Source: Planctomycetaceae bacterium (GTDB lineage Bacteria; Planctomycetota; Planctomycetia; Planctomycetales; Planctomycetaceae). Taken from it: a stretch of DNA of 52,353 bases. Shown here piece by piece: positions 41,601-51,791 of this stretch (its first letter is position 1; each line of letters opens with the position of its first letter). The stretch is from positions 1 to 52,353 of the forward strand of contig JAKFUG010000060.1 of assembly GCA_021732785.1 (NCBI GenBank). Direction: 5' to 3'. The notes beneath the pieces were generated by a model. The model worked only from the letters and a program-made list of their open reading frames with translations. It was not told the DNA's origin and ran no database searches. A program made the position numbers and the translations under genes.

Positions 41601-43532
41601 GGGGCGATAGAGCGCGGACGTGGCAATGATGTCGTTGAATTTGTCGGGCCGCATCTTGGTCAGCAGGTCGCGCATCCCGCCGGATTCAAGCTGAAAGATC
41701 CCTTTCGTTTCGCCGCGTTGGAGCAGGGCAAACGTCTTCTTGTCATCGAGCGGCAGCTTCACCGGATCGATGTCGACCCCCTGATGCTTCTTCACGTTCT
41801 TGACGGCTTTGTCGAGAATCGTGAGATTGCGCAGGCCGAGAAAGTCCATCTTCAGCATGCCGGCTTTTTCGACGGTGGGGCCTTCCCATTGCGTCACGAT
41901 GTCGGTCTTGCCGGAGATCGTTTGCAGCGGCACGTACTCTTCGATGGGGCGATCGCTCACTACCACCCCGGCGGCGTGCGTTCCGGCAGATCGCGCGAGG
42001 CCTTCCAACTGAATCGCCATTTCCAGCAGTTCTCGCACCTGCGGATCGGTGTTGAAGGCTTCCTTCAGTTCCGCACTCTTTTCGATGGCTTCCTTCAACT
42101 CGATGTTGAGTTCATCGGGAACCATCTTCGCGACTTCATCGACGCGCTTCAGCGGCACCGACAAGGCCCGGCCCACATCACGAATGGCCGCCTTGGCTTT
42201 GAGTGTGCCGAACGTACCGATCTGCGACACGTTCTTTTCGCCGTACTTCATCTTGGTGTAATCGATGACTTCCTGCCGACGATCGCGGCAGAAGTCGATA
42301 TCGATATCGGGCGGTTCGGTGCGGCTGGGATCGAGGAACCGTTCAAACAGCAGGTCGTATTCCAGCGGACAAACGTGACTGAGACCGAGCAGATACGCCA
42401 CGATGGCCCCGCAGGCCGAACCACGGGCGCTGGCGGGGATGCCACGCTCCATCGCAAAGCGGACAAAGTCCCACACGATCAAGAAGTAACTCGCATAACC
42501 CATCTTCAGGATCACGCCGAGTTCAAAATCGAGCCGGTCGCGATGGGCCTGCTTGATGCCATCGGCTCCGTAGCGCCAGATGAGACCGGCTTCACACAAT
42601 TCCCGCAGGTAATCGATGTCTTTCTTGTTGTCGGGAGTGGCAAAGACGGGGAAATGCCGGGTCTTCAGATCGAGTGAAATATCGACCCGATTGGCGATCT
42701 CCTGCGACCGCGCGACGGCGTCCTCGAAGCCCGGAAACGCTGCGTACATTTCTTCCGGCGTGCGAACGAAAAGCTGATCCCCTTCCATCCGCATGCGGTT
42801 CGTGTCGCTGCGCTCGCTTTTGGTGTTGACGCACAACAGCACGTCCTGTACGGCGTGATCTTCGCGGTTCAGATAATGCGCATCATTCGTGGCGACCAGC
42901 GGAATCCCCATCCGCTTCGCCAGATCGATCGTCCGGTCGGCACAGTCTTTCTGAATCTTGTAACCGGCGTTCTGAATCTCCATGTAGAACCGGTCGCCAA
43001 ACGTCTTCGAGTACCACGCGGAGAGTTTTTCCGCCTGTTCCCACTCTTCGGCGAGCAGCAGTTGCGAGAGTTCGCCCGCCGCACATCCCGAGAGGACAAT
43101 CAAGCCCTCGTTGCAATCCGCGAGCAGTTCCTTATCAATGCGCGGCCGGTGATAAAACCCTTCGAGATAGGCGCGGGACGACAGTTTGATCAGGTTCTGA
43201 AAACCGATCCGGTTCGTCGCCAGCAATGTCAGATGAAAGCACGCATCCTTCGTGCGCGAGGCCCCGGTTTTTACGAACCGCGACCCCGGTGCGATGTACG
43301 CTTCCATCCCCAGAATCGCATTGATCCCGGCGTCTTTCCCGGCGAGATAGAATTCCAGTGCCGCATACAGGTTGCCGTGGTCGGTGATGGCCGCCGCGGT
43401 CATGCCGTGCTGCTTCACCTTCTTGATGTACTGATCCAGCCGCGTGGCCCCGTCAAGCAGGCTGTAATGCGAGTGACAGTGCAAGTGAGCAAACGGACGG
43501 GCAGGAGTGGAAGCGGTATCGGACATGACCAT
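38604..43532 (-). CDS. dnaE: DNA polymerase III alpha subunit (DnaE), intein-containing precursor
   Basis: The 1642-residue precursor is the replicative polymerase chain: PHP domain (FAHLHCHSHYSLLDGATRLD), polymerase core with catalytic aspartates in PPDIDIDFCRDRR (residues 409-413) and MDFLGLRNL (563), fingers, helix-hairpin-helix region (ILPPDVNHSDVEF) and OB domain (VILGGMISSIKK). A 457-residue intein interrupts it at residues 758-1214. The spliced product would be 1185 residues, a normal bacterial DnaE size. Two ATGs at 43532 and 43526 are close; the second (MSDTASTP) may be the true start. The gene has no same-strand partner. Confidence 0.95.
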   Translation of the reverse strand: MVMSDTASTPARPFAHLHCHSHYSLLDGATRLDQYIKKVKQHGMTAAAITDHGNLYAALEFYLAGKDAGINAILGMEAYIAPGSRFVKTGASRTKDACFHLTLLATNRIGFQNLIKLSSRAYLEGFYHRPRIDKELLADCNEGLIVLSGCAAGELSQLLLAEEWEQAEKLSAWYSKTFGDRFYMEIQNAGYKIQKDCADRTIDLAKRMGIPLVATNDAHYLNREDHAVQDVLLCVNTKSERSDTNRMRMEGDQLFVRTPEEMYAAFPGFEDAVARSQEIANRVDISLDLKTRHFPVFATPDNKKDIDYLRELCEAGLIWRYGADGIKQAHRDRLDFELGVILKMGYASYFLIVWDFVRFAMERGIPASARGSACGAIVAYLLGLSHVCPLEYDLLFERFLDPSRTEPPDIDIDFCRDRRQEVIDYTKMKYGEKNVSQIGTFGTLKAKAAIRDVGRALSVPLKRVDEVAKMVPDELNIELKEAIEKSAELKEAFNTDPQVRELLEMAIQLEGLARSAGTHAAGVVVSDRPIEEYVPLQTISGKTDIVTQWEGPTVEKAGMLKMDFLGLRNLTILDKAVKNVKKHQGVDIDPVKLPLDDKKTFALLQRGETKGIFQLESGGMRDLLTKMRPDKFNDIIATSALYRPGPLEGGMVMTYVDVKNKRQPLPKVHPIMDAILDETYGVMVYQEQVMRILNRLGGIELPQSYQCIKAISKKKLEMIAKYREQFLAGAQGNGLAEQTAVELFGMIEKFAGYGFNKCVVGRTVVMNAVTGARTTVGDLFAQRGADYDVFAMTAEGQLRPKRVTDVVWNGRKRVYRLTTRLGREIVATGNHPLRSWGGWTDLSSLKPGTRIATPRRLTSRTTRSWPRHEVIALAHLLAEGNLCHPSCLYFYNNSEEAIQDFCAAAELFDDSVARVSTRPGGRRHEVCVSTGRDARFQPGQRPWNAAAASDSTVVTDEAPRRSGAYLWAEQLNILGFKADAKAVPLPVFELCDADLELFLGRLWSGDGYIGRGGQMPFYATSSPQLARDVQDLLLRLGVVGRVRTVEFPYQYKGVAKPRTGYTVHLVGEESLNEFCRRVLPHTVGRGDDLAKLTLYRQSLPPGRSSKDTIPADVRRWVDEERQKAGLTWRELERESNVSVRELCRVTPSAKQGFRRETILRLAAFFESPRLQAAAASDLFWDMVVSIEPAGVQDTYDLTVAGDHNFVADGLIVHNSHSTAYGAVAYQTAYLKAHYPVEFMAALLSCEMGETEKIIEHLDDCRRMGITILPPDVNHSDVEFTVRGDKIAFGLGAIKGVGESAVGAIAREREANGSFTSIYDLTERCDPKAVTKGVLELLVKAGACDSFGGRRSQLFSVVERAVQGAASVLRDKQRGQKNLFGGDDEDQSPQDAAAASVQALPEMPEWPHREKNNYEKEAFGFYLTSHPLTEVATELAAYATHQREQLVDLDDGTEVILGGMISSIKKAQTKKPSRNGHSKYVNFDFEDPTGIVRCIMWPEEFDRLGHKVEAEGIRFIKGKLDKRNREPNVIVDSMWSLDEAEQNFTRQLAIKFRKGFHDGRVVNRVRDILQRYPGKSEVVVLVETIDEEDPTCRLRFVAQKPIAMKVTCSRELKTELRDVLGDGSLMYIAEAKRAGTKPQGVGR
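39891..41261 (-). other. DnaE intein with LAGLIDADG-like endonuclease blocks
   Basis: The insert starts at Cys (CVVGRTVVMNAVTGARTTVG, block A) directly after FNK and ends LIVHN before Ser-His-Ser. Block B has the TxxH-like ATGNHPLRS. Blocks F and G read YDLTVAGDHNFVADG and LIVHN. Two LAGLIDADG-like motifs are visible, VIALAHLLAEGNL (about intein residue 107) and LFLGRLWSGDGYIG (about 240). A further helix-turn-helix-like segment lies at about 354-405 (LTWRELERESNVSVRELCRV). All splice residues are present, so it should be active. Confidence 0.92.
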
Positions 43533-43675
43533 CCCTGAATCTGTCGTGACGGTAGACAGATTGTGATTCTATCCGATTGCGTGACGGCGCGCAAGGAATG
43601 CGTTTCATCGATCGGAGAATCCCGCCGTCCTCGTTTGCGAGTCGGTGACCGTCCGATCAGAATGGAGCGGCCCGG

Positions 43676-43721
43676 CGCTAGCCGCCGGTTATTTACGAAC
43701 AGGACACACCGGCGGCGAGCG
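43676..43721. repeat. Small palindrome upstream of the UxaE-like gene
   Basis: CGCTAGCCGCCGGT and ACCGGCGGCGAGCG are complementary at 13 of 14 positions around an 18-bp loop. It lies in the 232-bp divergent gap between dnaE and the UxaE-like gene, 43 bp before the latter. Confidence 0.75.
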
Positions 43722-43764
43722 CCTTGCCGCTCAAACCCGCAGATTCTCACCAAAGACGAAATCC

Positions 43765-45018
43765 ATGCTCACTCTGGAACGCTTCTCATTCGGCGTCGGC
43801 GACCGGTTTGCCCATCAGGCGAAGGCACAATTGCGGGCGTTTCTCATGCTGGCCGAGCAGGGTGTGGAGGTGGTGCCGGTCTGGAATAAATCGAACCGCG
43901 AGCACACGTTTATTGGTTCGGTACCGCAGAGCGTGACGGATGCGGCTCAGATCGCAGTGCGCGAACTCGGGTGGGACAAGCCGTGGCATGTCGACGCGGA
44001 CCATATCCGGCTGGAAACCGTCGATAAATTCATGAGCTGCTCGGACTTCTTCACAATCGATGTCGCCGATTCAATTGGTCAACCGGCGGCGCCGGCGGAT
44101 GTGGTCGCCTTCGTCAAAGCCCATCCGGAACTGGTGGGAACGCACAATTTACCGGGAGTGAGCGCTCCATTCGCGATCGTTCAGGCGGATGTCGAACGGG
44201 TTGCCGCCAAGTATTTGCTCGCCGTGCAGGATGCGGGGAAAATCTATCGGCACATTTGCGAAGCCAAGGGGGAAGGGAACATCATCGCCGAGGTATCGAT
44301 GGATGAAACCGATGCCCCGCAGACGCCGCCGGAGTTGCTGATCATTCTGGCCGCGCTCGCGGATGAAAAAGTCCGTCTGCAGACGATTGCTCCGAAGTTC
44401 ACCGGCCGGTTCAACAAGGGCGTGGACTACGTCGGCGATCTCGTGCAGTTCGAGAAAGAGTTCAACGACGACCTCGCCGTGATTGCCTTCGCCGTCCAAC
44501 AGTACGGTTTGCCGGCGAATCTGAAGCTCAGCGTGCATAGCGGCAGCGACAAGTTCAGCCTGTACCCCATCATTCGGAAAGCACTCGCCCGCACCGGTGC
44601 CGGGTTGCACTTGAAGACCGCAGGAACGACGTGGCTCGAAGAATTGATCGGTCTGGCGGAAGCGGGGGGCGATGGACTCGCGCTGGCGAAGGAAATCTAC
44701 GCCTACTCACTGGAGCACGTCGAGGAATTGTGTGCGCCTTATGCCAGCGTGATTGATATCAATCGCACGAAGTTGCCGAGCGTCGCCACGGTCAACAGGT
44801 GGGATGGCCCGCGATTGGCTCGTGCATTGCGGCATGTCCCGACGGAGCCCGATTTCAATGCCCATGTCCGACAGTTGCTGCACGTCTCGTTCAAGATCGC
44901 GGCGAAGGCGGGCACGCGGTACACCGACATGCTCAAAGCCAATGAAGAGATCGTCGCCAAACAGGTGACCGAGAACATCTACGAACGGCACATGCGGCCG
45001 TTGTTCCTCGACAAATAA
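43765..45018 (+). CDS. uxaE: Tagaturonate epimerase family protein (UxaE-like)
   Basis: The 417-residue protein resembles UxaE-type epimerases that interconvert tagaturonate and fructuronate in galacturonate use. Visible segments are ERFSFGVGDRFAHQAKAQL, DADHIRLETVDKFMSCSDFF, VSMDETDAPQTPPELL and LKLSVHSGSDKFSLYPIIRK. The HADHI-like and SGSDKFS boxes look like metal and substrate sites. The match is from memory of the family, not from a search. The ATG at 43765 was chosen over an open frame from 43645 that translates a repeat. It is convergent with the M50 protease gene, whose frame overlaps its last 40 bp. Confidence 0.72.
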   Translation: MLTLERFSFGVGDRFAHQAKAQLRAFLMLAEQGVEVVPVWNKSNREHTFIGSVPQSVTDAAQIAVRELGWDKPWHVDADHIRLETVDKFMSCSDFFTIDVADSIGQPAAPADVVAFVKAHPELVGTHNLPGVSAPFAIVQADVERVAAKYLLAVQDAGKIYRHICEAKGEGNIIAEVSMDETDAPQTPPELLIILAALADEKVRLQTIAPKFTGRFNKGVDYVGDLVQFEKEFNDDLAVIAFAVQQYGLPANLKLSVHSGSDKFSLYPIIRKALARTGAGLHLKTAGTTWLEELIGLAEAGGDGLALAKEIYAYSLEHVEELCAPYASVIDINRTKLPSVATVNRWDGPRLARALRHVPTEPDFNAHVRQLLHVSFKIAAKAGTRYTDMLKANEEIVAKQVTENIYERHMRPLFLDK

Positions 45019-46049
45019 CACAGGTGCGACGCCGCGCCGATTGGCACGCACGATGTCTCGGGGGGCGTGCCAATCGGCGCTTCGGCCGCGGGTTTCTGTG
45101 CGGGGGCGTCCGGGAAGTTGAACTGAATCGGCTGCGGCGTGAAACACACCGCCAGCAGCCCCATCGTCAGCCACCCCGTCACAATGCGGCCCATGCCGAG
45201 AGGCGTGTTGTCATTCGATGTCGGCGGATGCTTCAGGCCCATCATGCCGAGCAGCACGACAAAGATCATGAAGTTCCAGTAGTGCGCCAGCCCCATGTAG
45301 GCGATCCACCCCCACCAGACGACAATCGCGACCGTATGCGCGCGCTTGCCGATTAGCGTGTAAAGCACATGGCCGCCGTCGAGTTGACCGATCGGCATCA
45401 AGTTCAAACCGGTGAGAAAGATTCCCACCCAACCGGCGAACAACAGCGGATTCAACACAACGTCCTGGTTCGCCGCCAGCGGGCCATGTTTCAGGTAGAC
45501 CATCGCCTTAAGAATCAGCGGATCGCCGAAGCGAATGGAGGCGGCGTCGAGTTCAAAGACGCGAACTTCCGATTGCTGCACGCCGTACCACGCCACCGGC
45601 AACGCGACGACGATCCCGGCCAGCGGTCCCCAGACGGCGATGTCGAAAAGCGACCGCCGATTCGCGACGCCACCCGCCTGCACGATCACGGCGCCCATCG
45701 TACCGAAGAGTCCAAAGCCCGGTGGTGTCGGAATGAAAAACGGCAAGGTCGCGGGAACGCCGTGACGCCGCGATTGCAGATAGTGTCCCATTTCATGGCA
45801 GAGCAGAATCAGCATCAGGGGGCCGGAGTAACTCAGGCCCTGCTTGACCGCCGTCCATGTTAGTTCCGGTTGCGGCGGCCCGGCGATTTCCAGCCCGGTA
45901 TAAAACGTGGTGACACAGGTCAGCAAGAACAGTCCAATGCAGAGGGCATAGGCGTTGAGCGAGGGGTGCCATTGATCGACGGGACGAAAATTCGCTTCCG
46001 TTGGTTCGTACGGTATGGGAGGTGGGGGCGGCGGTTCATCGGGATACAT
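44979..46049 (-). CDS. Site-2 protease family (M50) membrane metalloprotease
   Basis: The 356-residue protein has the zinc-binding HEMGH (His85-Glu86-His89) in a membrane helix, a GTMGAVIVQAGGVANRRSLF segment, and the third ligand region NLMPIGQLDGGHVLY. Several other hydrophobic helices follow (IVVALPVAWYGV, FMIFVVLLGMMGL). The N-terminus is Pro-rich (YPDEPPPPPPIPYEP). The ATG at 46049 is preferred over a TTG at 46100. The last 30 or so residues (APIGTPPETSCVPIGAAS and on) are translated from a hairpin and from the antisense end of the UxaE-like gene, so the C-terminus may have been extended. Confidence 0.88.
   Translation of the reverse strand: MYPDEPPPPPPIPYEPTEANFRPVDQWHPSLNAYALCIGLFLLTCVTTFYTGLEIAGPPQPELTWTAVKQGLSYSGPLMLILLCHEMGHYLQSRRHGVPATLPFFIPTPPGFGLFGTMGAVIVQAGGVANRRSLFDIAVWGPLAGIVVALPVAWYGVQQSEVRVFELDAASIRFGDPLILKAMVYLKHGPLAANQDVVLNPLLFAGWVGIFLTGLNLMPIGQLDGGHVLYTLIGKRAHTVAIVVWWGWIAYMGLAHYWNFMIFVVLLGMMGLKHPPTSNDNTPLGMGRIVTGWLTMGLLAVCFTPQPIQFNFPDAPAQKPAAEAPIGTPPETSCVPIGAASHLCYLSRNNGRMCRS
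45034..45080. terminator. Strong hairpin between convergent genes
   Basis: Perfect 16-bp arms GCGCCGATTGGCACGC and GCGTGCCAATCGGCGC enclose a 15-bp loop, just after the UxaE-like stop. The place fits a bidirectional transcription stop, but no T-run follows on either side, and the hairpin is also translated in the M50 frame. Confidence 0.55.
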
Positions 46050-46142
46050 GCGGAAGGATTCCGGGGCGTCTTCGCCAGGGGTCGACAGTCTTCTCCGCAA
46101 TTATGGGAGGCCAGGCAAGTGATTACGAGGCGAACCCGCGAA

Positions 46143-46715
46143 TCAGAGGATCGACACAGGGGTGCATAACTGGCGAAGCCGCACGACTCGGGCGTGGTGG
46201 TCCGCGTCATTCGTTACGGGGACAAGATCCGTCGTGGGCAGCTCGCTGGGCAAATCCACCCAACTGCGGCACCCGCCAAAATGCGAAGAGTCCGGCAGAA
46301 TGAGTGCCGTTTCCGGGCGATAGACCCGCACGATCAGCGCGAACAACCCCGGCGTACGGTAATGAAACCGCTCATCGACAGTGCGGTCCGACCAGATGTG
46401 ACATCCCGCCAGTCGCGGCAAGATGAGCGGATCGTGGATTTCCTCGACGGCCTCCACCACCGCATAACCCGGCAGGCACACCGTGCCGTCACTGGGCGGC
46501 GGGGTCTCGGCGAAGGCTGCGGCATCGTTGGCGAGAGCCTCCGCGTGCTGATGGAACCCCGTGGCGAAGAGCCAGAATTCGGGGTGTTCCACCCGAAAAC
46601 CATCACGGCCTTCATGAATACCGCCCTTGCGGAGAATCAACGATTGCTTTCCGGACAGCAACGCCGCACAAACCGCGGCCCACTCCTTGAACGCCCAGCG
46701 ATTGGAGTCTTGCAT
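46143..46715 (-). CDS. DUF1802 family protein
   Basis: The 190-residue protein matches DUF1802: FKEWAAVCAALLSGKQSLIL, RKGGIHEGRDGF, then EHPEFWLFATGFHQHAEAL. The function is unknown; the family is scattered in bacteria. The C-terminal half has LAGCHIWSDRTVDERFHYR and LIVRVYRP. Length is normal. It is on the same strand as the M50 gene, 93 bp upstream. Confidence 0.85.
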   Translation of the reverse strand: MQDSNRWAFKEWAAVCAALLSGKQSLILRKGGIHEGRDGFRVEHPEFWLFATGFHQHAEALANDAAAFAETPPPSDGTVCLPGYAVVEAVEEIHDPLILPRLAGCHIWSDRTVDERFHYRTPGLFALIVRVYRPETALILPDSSHFGGCRSWVDLPSELPTTDLVPVTNDADHHARVVRLRQLCTPVSIL

Positions 46716-47116
46716 TTCCGCAATGGCCTGAAGGGGAAACTCGTTCGCGAGACAACGGCTGAAATCATTTTCAATTCTTTACTACAGAATGACTTACATC
46801 ATTCAAGATGGCAAGGATTCAGACAGTCGTTGCGGAAAAGGAAACGATTTCGGACGACGCTCACGGGCCCGTCAAAGCTGCCGCAAGAAACACGTTCGGT
46901 TGAAATTCGACCGTCGTCCCGTTAGCTTGCGAACGATTGACGGGTGCATTCTCGGGCGCTGAAATTGCGCACCGAGCATCCGTTAACTCTCAACGCGGAG
47001 GCAGCACAAGCTCCCTTCGCGTCGGGATTCGATCCGAAGTGATGGCTATGTTTGCATTTATCGCTTCAGGTTGATCCCGCCTGTTCCTGGCAAATTGAAC
47101 ACACGAAAGCGATCCC
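46716..47116. other. 401-bp divergent intergenic region upstream of ppdK
   Basis: The gap between the divergent DUF1802 and ppdK genes must contain promoters for both. The part at 46760-46810 is AT-rich. I see no clear -35/-10 pair, no ribosome binding site for ppdK, no palindromic repeat and no small gene. Confidence 0.4.
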
Positions 47117-49837
<2,721 letters not shown>

Positions 49838-49868
49838 CGACGAACGTCGTTCGCTGATAATGAAGACA

Positions 49869-49900
49869 GCCCCCGGTTGCCCGCAACCGGGGGCTTTTTT
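49869..49900 (+). terminator. Rho-independent terminator after ppdK
   Basis: The stem CCCCCGGTTG/CAACCGGGGG, extended by a G-C and A-T pair, with a CCCG loop and TTTTTT run, begins 31 bp after the ppdK stop. The core stem is identical to the terminator at 6011-6039. Confidence 0.92.
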
Positions 49901-49901
49901 G

Positions 49902-50023
49902 TAGCCCTGTCGCTCCGCGACAGGATAGCCGCGCGCACAGAGCGTATTGATTCTTCGTATCGCTCAGCCAACGTCAAGCGTTCTGATACACCCAGCTGAT
50001 CCTGTCGCGGAGCGACAGGGCTA
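49902..50023. repeat. REP pair, 3' side of the transposase gene
   Basis: Two 25-bp identical copies in inverted orientation lie 72 bp apart. The inner copy overlaps the end of the transposase gene and provides its TAG stop codon (50021-50023). Confidence 0.9.
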
Positions 50024-50701
50024 CTTTGGCGAAGCCATAGGCTTTGAATAGTGCCGATACTCCGTCGGTCTCAATCCCGCATTCTGACCGTTTTCAGCGA
50101 TGTACCGCTGAATCTTCTCGAACTCATTTTCGCTGCGAATCAAGTGGTCGAAACCATCCTGTTGCCAGAATGAACCCGACTTTCCAATGTGACGATTGAT
50201 CTGCATCGCGGTGAAATGTTTCCAAGAGGTGCATTGTTCCAGCATGCCCTTTTCGTGAGCAAACGCGGCCAGTAGATGCACATGATTGGGCATGACGATG
50301 AAGTCAGTGAGTTCATATCTATCGCCGTCAAATTTCAGCAAACTGTCCGCAACAATCTGCGAGATTGCTGGTTGTGATAGGACGCACGCCCCATAGCAAT
50401 GGTCGAGTTGACGTTGCCAGCGGGCAGAGAACTCTCGGACAAATTCGGCTTGGAGCAATGGATCCAACTTGGAGAGTTGATTCTTCCCATCAGCGGGATG
50501 GGGATCGAGGTGATGTCGACGAAGCCAATCTTCGCGGTCCGCATGCCATCGATTGATGACTGATTGAGGCATCGAATCGTGCGTGCGCCAAGTGATGAAG
50601 CAGAGCGTGCCCGCTTGCGCCCAATGGGGGAGCCGCCGTTCCACAACGGCGAACTCGGCTTGTACATCGAACACCTGCAAGGGCCACAAACCAGAAGCCA
50701 T
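50021..50701 (-). CDS. REP-associated tyrosine transposase-like protein (RAYT)
   Basis: The 226-residue protein is related to Y1 (IS200/IS605-like) transposases that handle REP sequences. It has THDSMPQSVINRW near the start, the metal-binding HUH motif in FIVMPNHVHLLAAF, and the downstream block SWKHFTAMQINRHIGKSGSF followed by WQQDGFDHLIRSENEFEKIQ and RYIAENG. In the helix where I expect the nucleophile, this protein has Phe (KHFTAM) where some relatives carry Tyr, so activity is uncertain. The start ATG at 50701 is well defined. REP pairs on both sides support a domesticated or self-mobilising unit. Confidence 0.85.
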   Translation of the reverse strand: MASGLWPLQVFDVQAEFAVVERRLPHWAQAGTLCFITWRTHDSMPQSVINRWHADREDWLRRHHLDPHPADGKNQLSKLDPLLQAEFVREFSARWQRQLDHCYGACVLSQPAISQIVADSLLKFDGDRYELTDFIVMPNHVHLLAAFAHEKGMLEQCTSWKHFTAMQINRHIGKSGSFWQQDGFDHLIRSENEFEKIQRYIAENGQNAGLRPTEYRHYSKPMASPK

Positions 50702-50720
50702 GCACTACTCCTGACCAAAG

Positions 50721-50873
50721 TAGCCCTGTCGCTCCGCGACAGGAAAGCGGTGTGTTTTGAGATGCTTGCAATCTAAAAGCCGTTTACTTCGCACCGAAGA
50801 TCGATGACCACGCGGTAAATACGCTCCACACGTTTCGCGCGCTCGGCTTTCCTGTCGCGGAGCGACAGGGCTA
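50721..50873. repeat. REP pair, 5' side of the transposase gene
   Basis: Two 28-bp identical copies (TAGCCCTGTCGCTCCGCGAC and on, ending AGGAAAGC) lie in inverted orientation about 97 bp apart, upstream of the transposase start. The interior shows no gene. Confidence 0.9.
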
Positions 50874-50921
50874 CAAAAATGCCGCCCGGCGTGAAACGCC
50901 GGGCGGCTGAATGCGGTAACC

Positions 50922-51611
50922 TCAATTCGGCAGCGGTGCTACCGTCAATGGTCCCGGAGGCGGGGCGACTTCGAGCGTTCCGCCGGGGATCAGGTGCGGG
51001 TTGCCGTGGCCCACGCCCACGTCCTGCATCAGATGGTGGATCAGGCCTTCCATGTATTCCATCTTGGTGATGATGCCCAACTGGCCGACCTGCACGCGAT
51101 GGAACCGGCTCCAGCCGCGAACGTCTTCTTCGACGTGATGAAACAGTTCGTCCATTCCTTTGAGCCGCTGTCGGATGGCGTCGCGGTCCTGGTATTGATG
51201 TTCGAGAGCGTCGATGTACTTCGCCGTTTCCAGAATTGCGTAGGCTTCCCGGTAAGTTTCGCGGAAGCCGGGGTTGTGTGCATAGTTGTAGTGTAGGTCG
51301 AGGCAGAACTCGTTGGCGATGGCGATAATCCGTTCGGCGATGTCGTCGACGTGCGAGAAGCTGCCGTAGCGGAGCGGTTCCGGCTGCGGCGGCGGGGCAT
51401 TGATCCCCACCGTTTGCACCTGCGGGTAGTAGTACGACACGTTGTTGTACGTGTAGTAGCTCCCCGGGTGTTGTGCAATCGGCGCGACGTAGAACGTTCG
51501 CACGGTGTGGGCATGGTGATGATGGTGATGGTGGTGATGCGCGAAAACCGGGCCGGTTCCGCACAGAAAAGCACCGCCCAGAATGAAGATTCGAGCCAAA
51601 GACAATTGCAT
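50922..51611 (-). CDS. Secreted His-rich protein of unknown function
   Basis: The 229-residue protein has a signal peptide (MQLSLARIFILGGAFLCGTG then PVFA). The predicted mature N-terminus is a run of nine His followed by AH, then a Tyr-rich segment (HPGSYYTYNNVSYYYPQ), a helical domain (DIAERIIAIANEFCLDLHYN, AILETAKYIDALEHQYQDRD), and a Gly/Pro-rich tail. The His run could bind metal. No family is recognised. The ATG at 51611 fits the signal; the frame reaches 51704. Confidence 0.78.
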   Translation of the reverse strand: MQLSLARIFILGGAFLCGTGPVFAHHHHHHHHHAHTVRTFYVAPIAQHPGSYYTYNNVSYYYPQVQTVGINAPPPQPEPLRYGSFSHVDDIAERIIAIANEFCLDLHYNYAHNPGFRETYREAYAILETAKYIDALEHQYQDRDAIRQRLKGMDELFHHVEEDVRGWSRFHRVQVGQLGIITKMEYMEGLIHHLMQDVGVGHGNPHLIPGGTLEVAPPPGPLTVAPLPN

Positions 51612-51791
51612 GACGCTCCCTCCAAAAGAAATCCGCGGTGGTCCATGACGCGCGATGGCACCGTTTAGGCTACCCACTGTCGTTCCGCAACAAGAATCTG
51701 ACAACAGACGATCGAAAAACGCAAGACGACTTTTGCCGGTTGGAAATGGTTCCCTGTATCATTCAATCGCTTTTCATCCACGGACACCGCC

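Larger units (their letters stand above)
49902..50873. mobile_element. REP-associated transposase unit with flanking REP pairs
   Basis: The unit consists of a Y1/HUH transposase-like gene (50021-50701) bordered on each side by an inverted pair of REP-like sequences. The 5' pair is at 49902-49926 and 49999-50023 (25 bp identical), the 3' pair at 50721-50748 and 50846-50873 (28 bp identical). All four copies contain CCTGTCGCGGAGCGACAGGG or its complement. This is the layout expected for a RAYT gene and its cognate repeats. Confidence 0.85.

Noticed and set aside
40491-42677. Plus-strand open frame of 728 codons opposite dnaE
   Set aside because: Antisense to the polymerase core and intein; no protein family is recognisable.
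46813-46926. Stretch with tRNA-like TTCGGTTGAAATTCGACC text
   Set aside because: No cloverleaf can be formed and no acceptor stem is present.
49902-50873. CRISPR array suspected from four short repeats
   Set aside because: The repeats are palindromic, in inverted pairs, with unequal spacing and a gene in the middle, so they are REP sequences.
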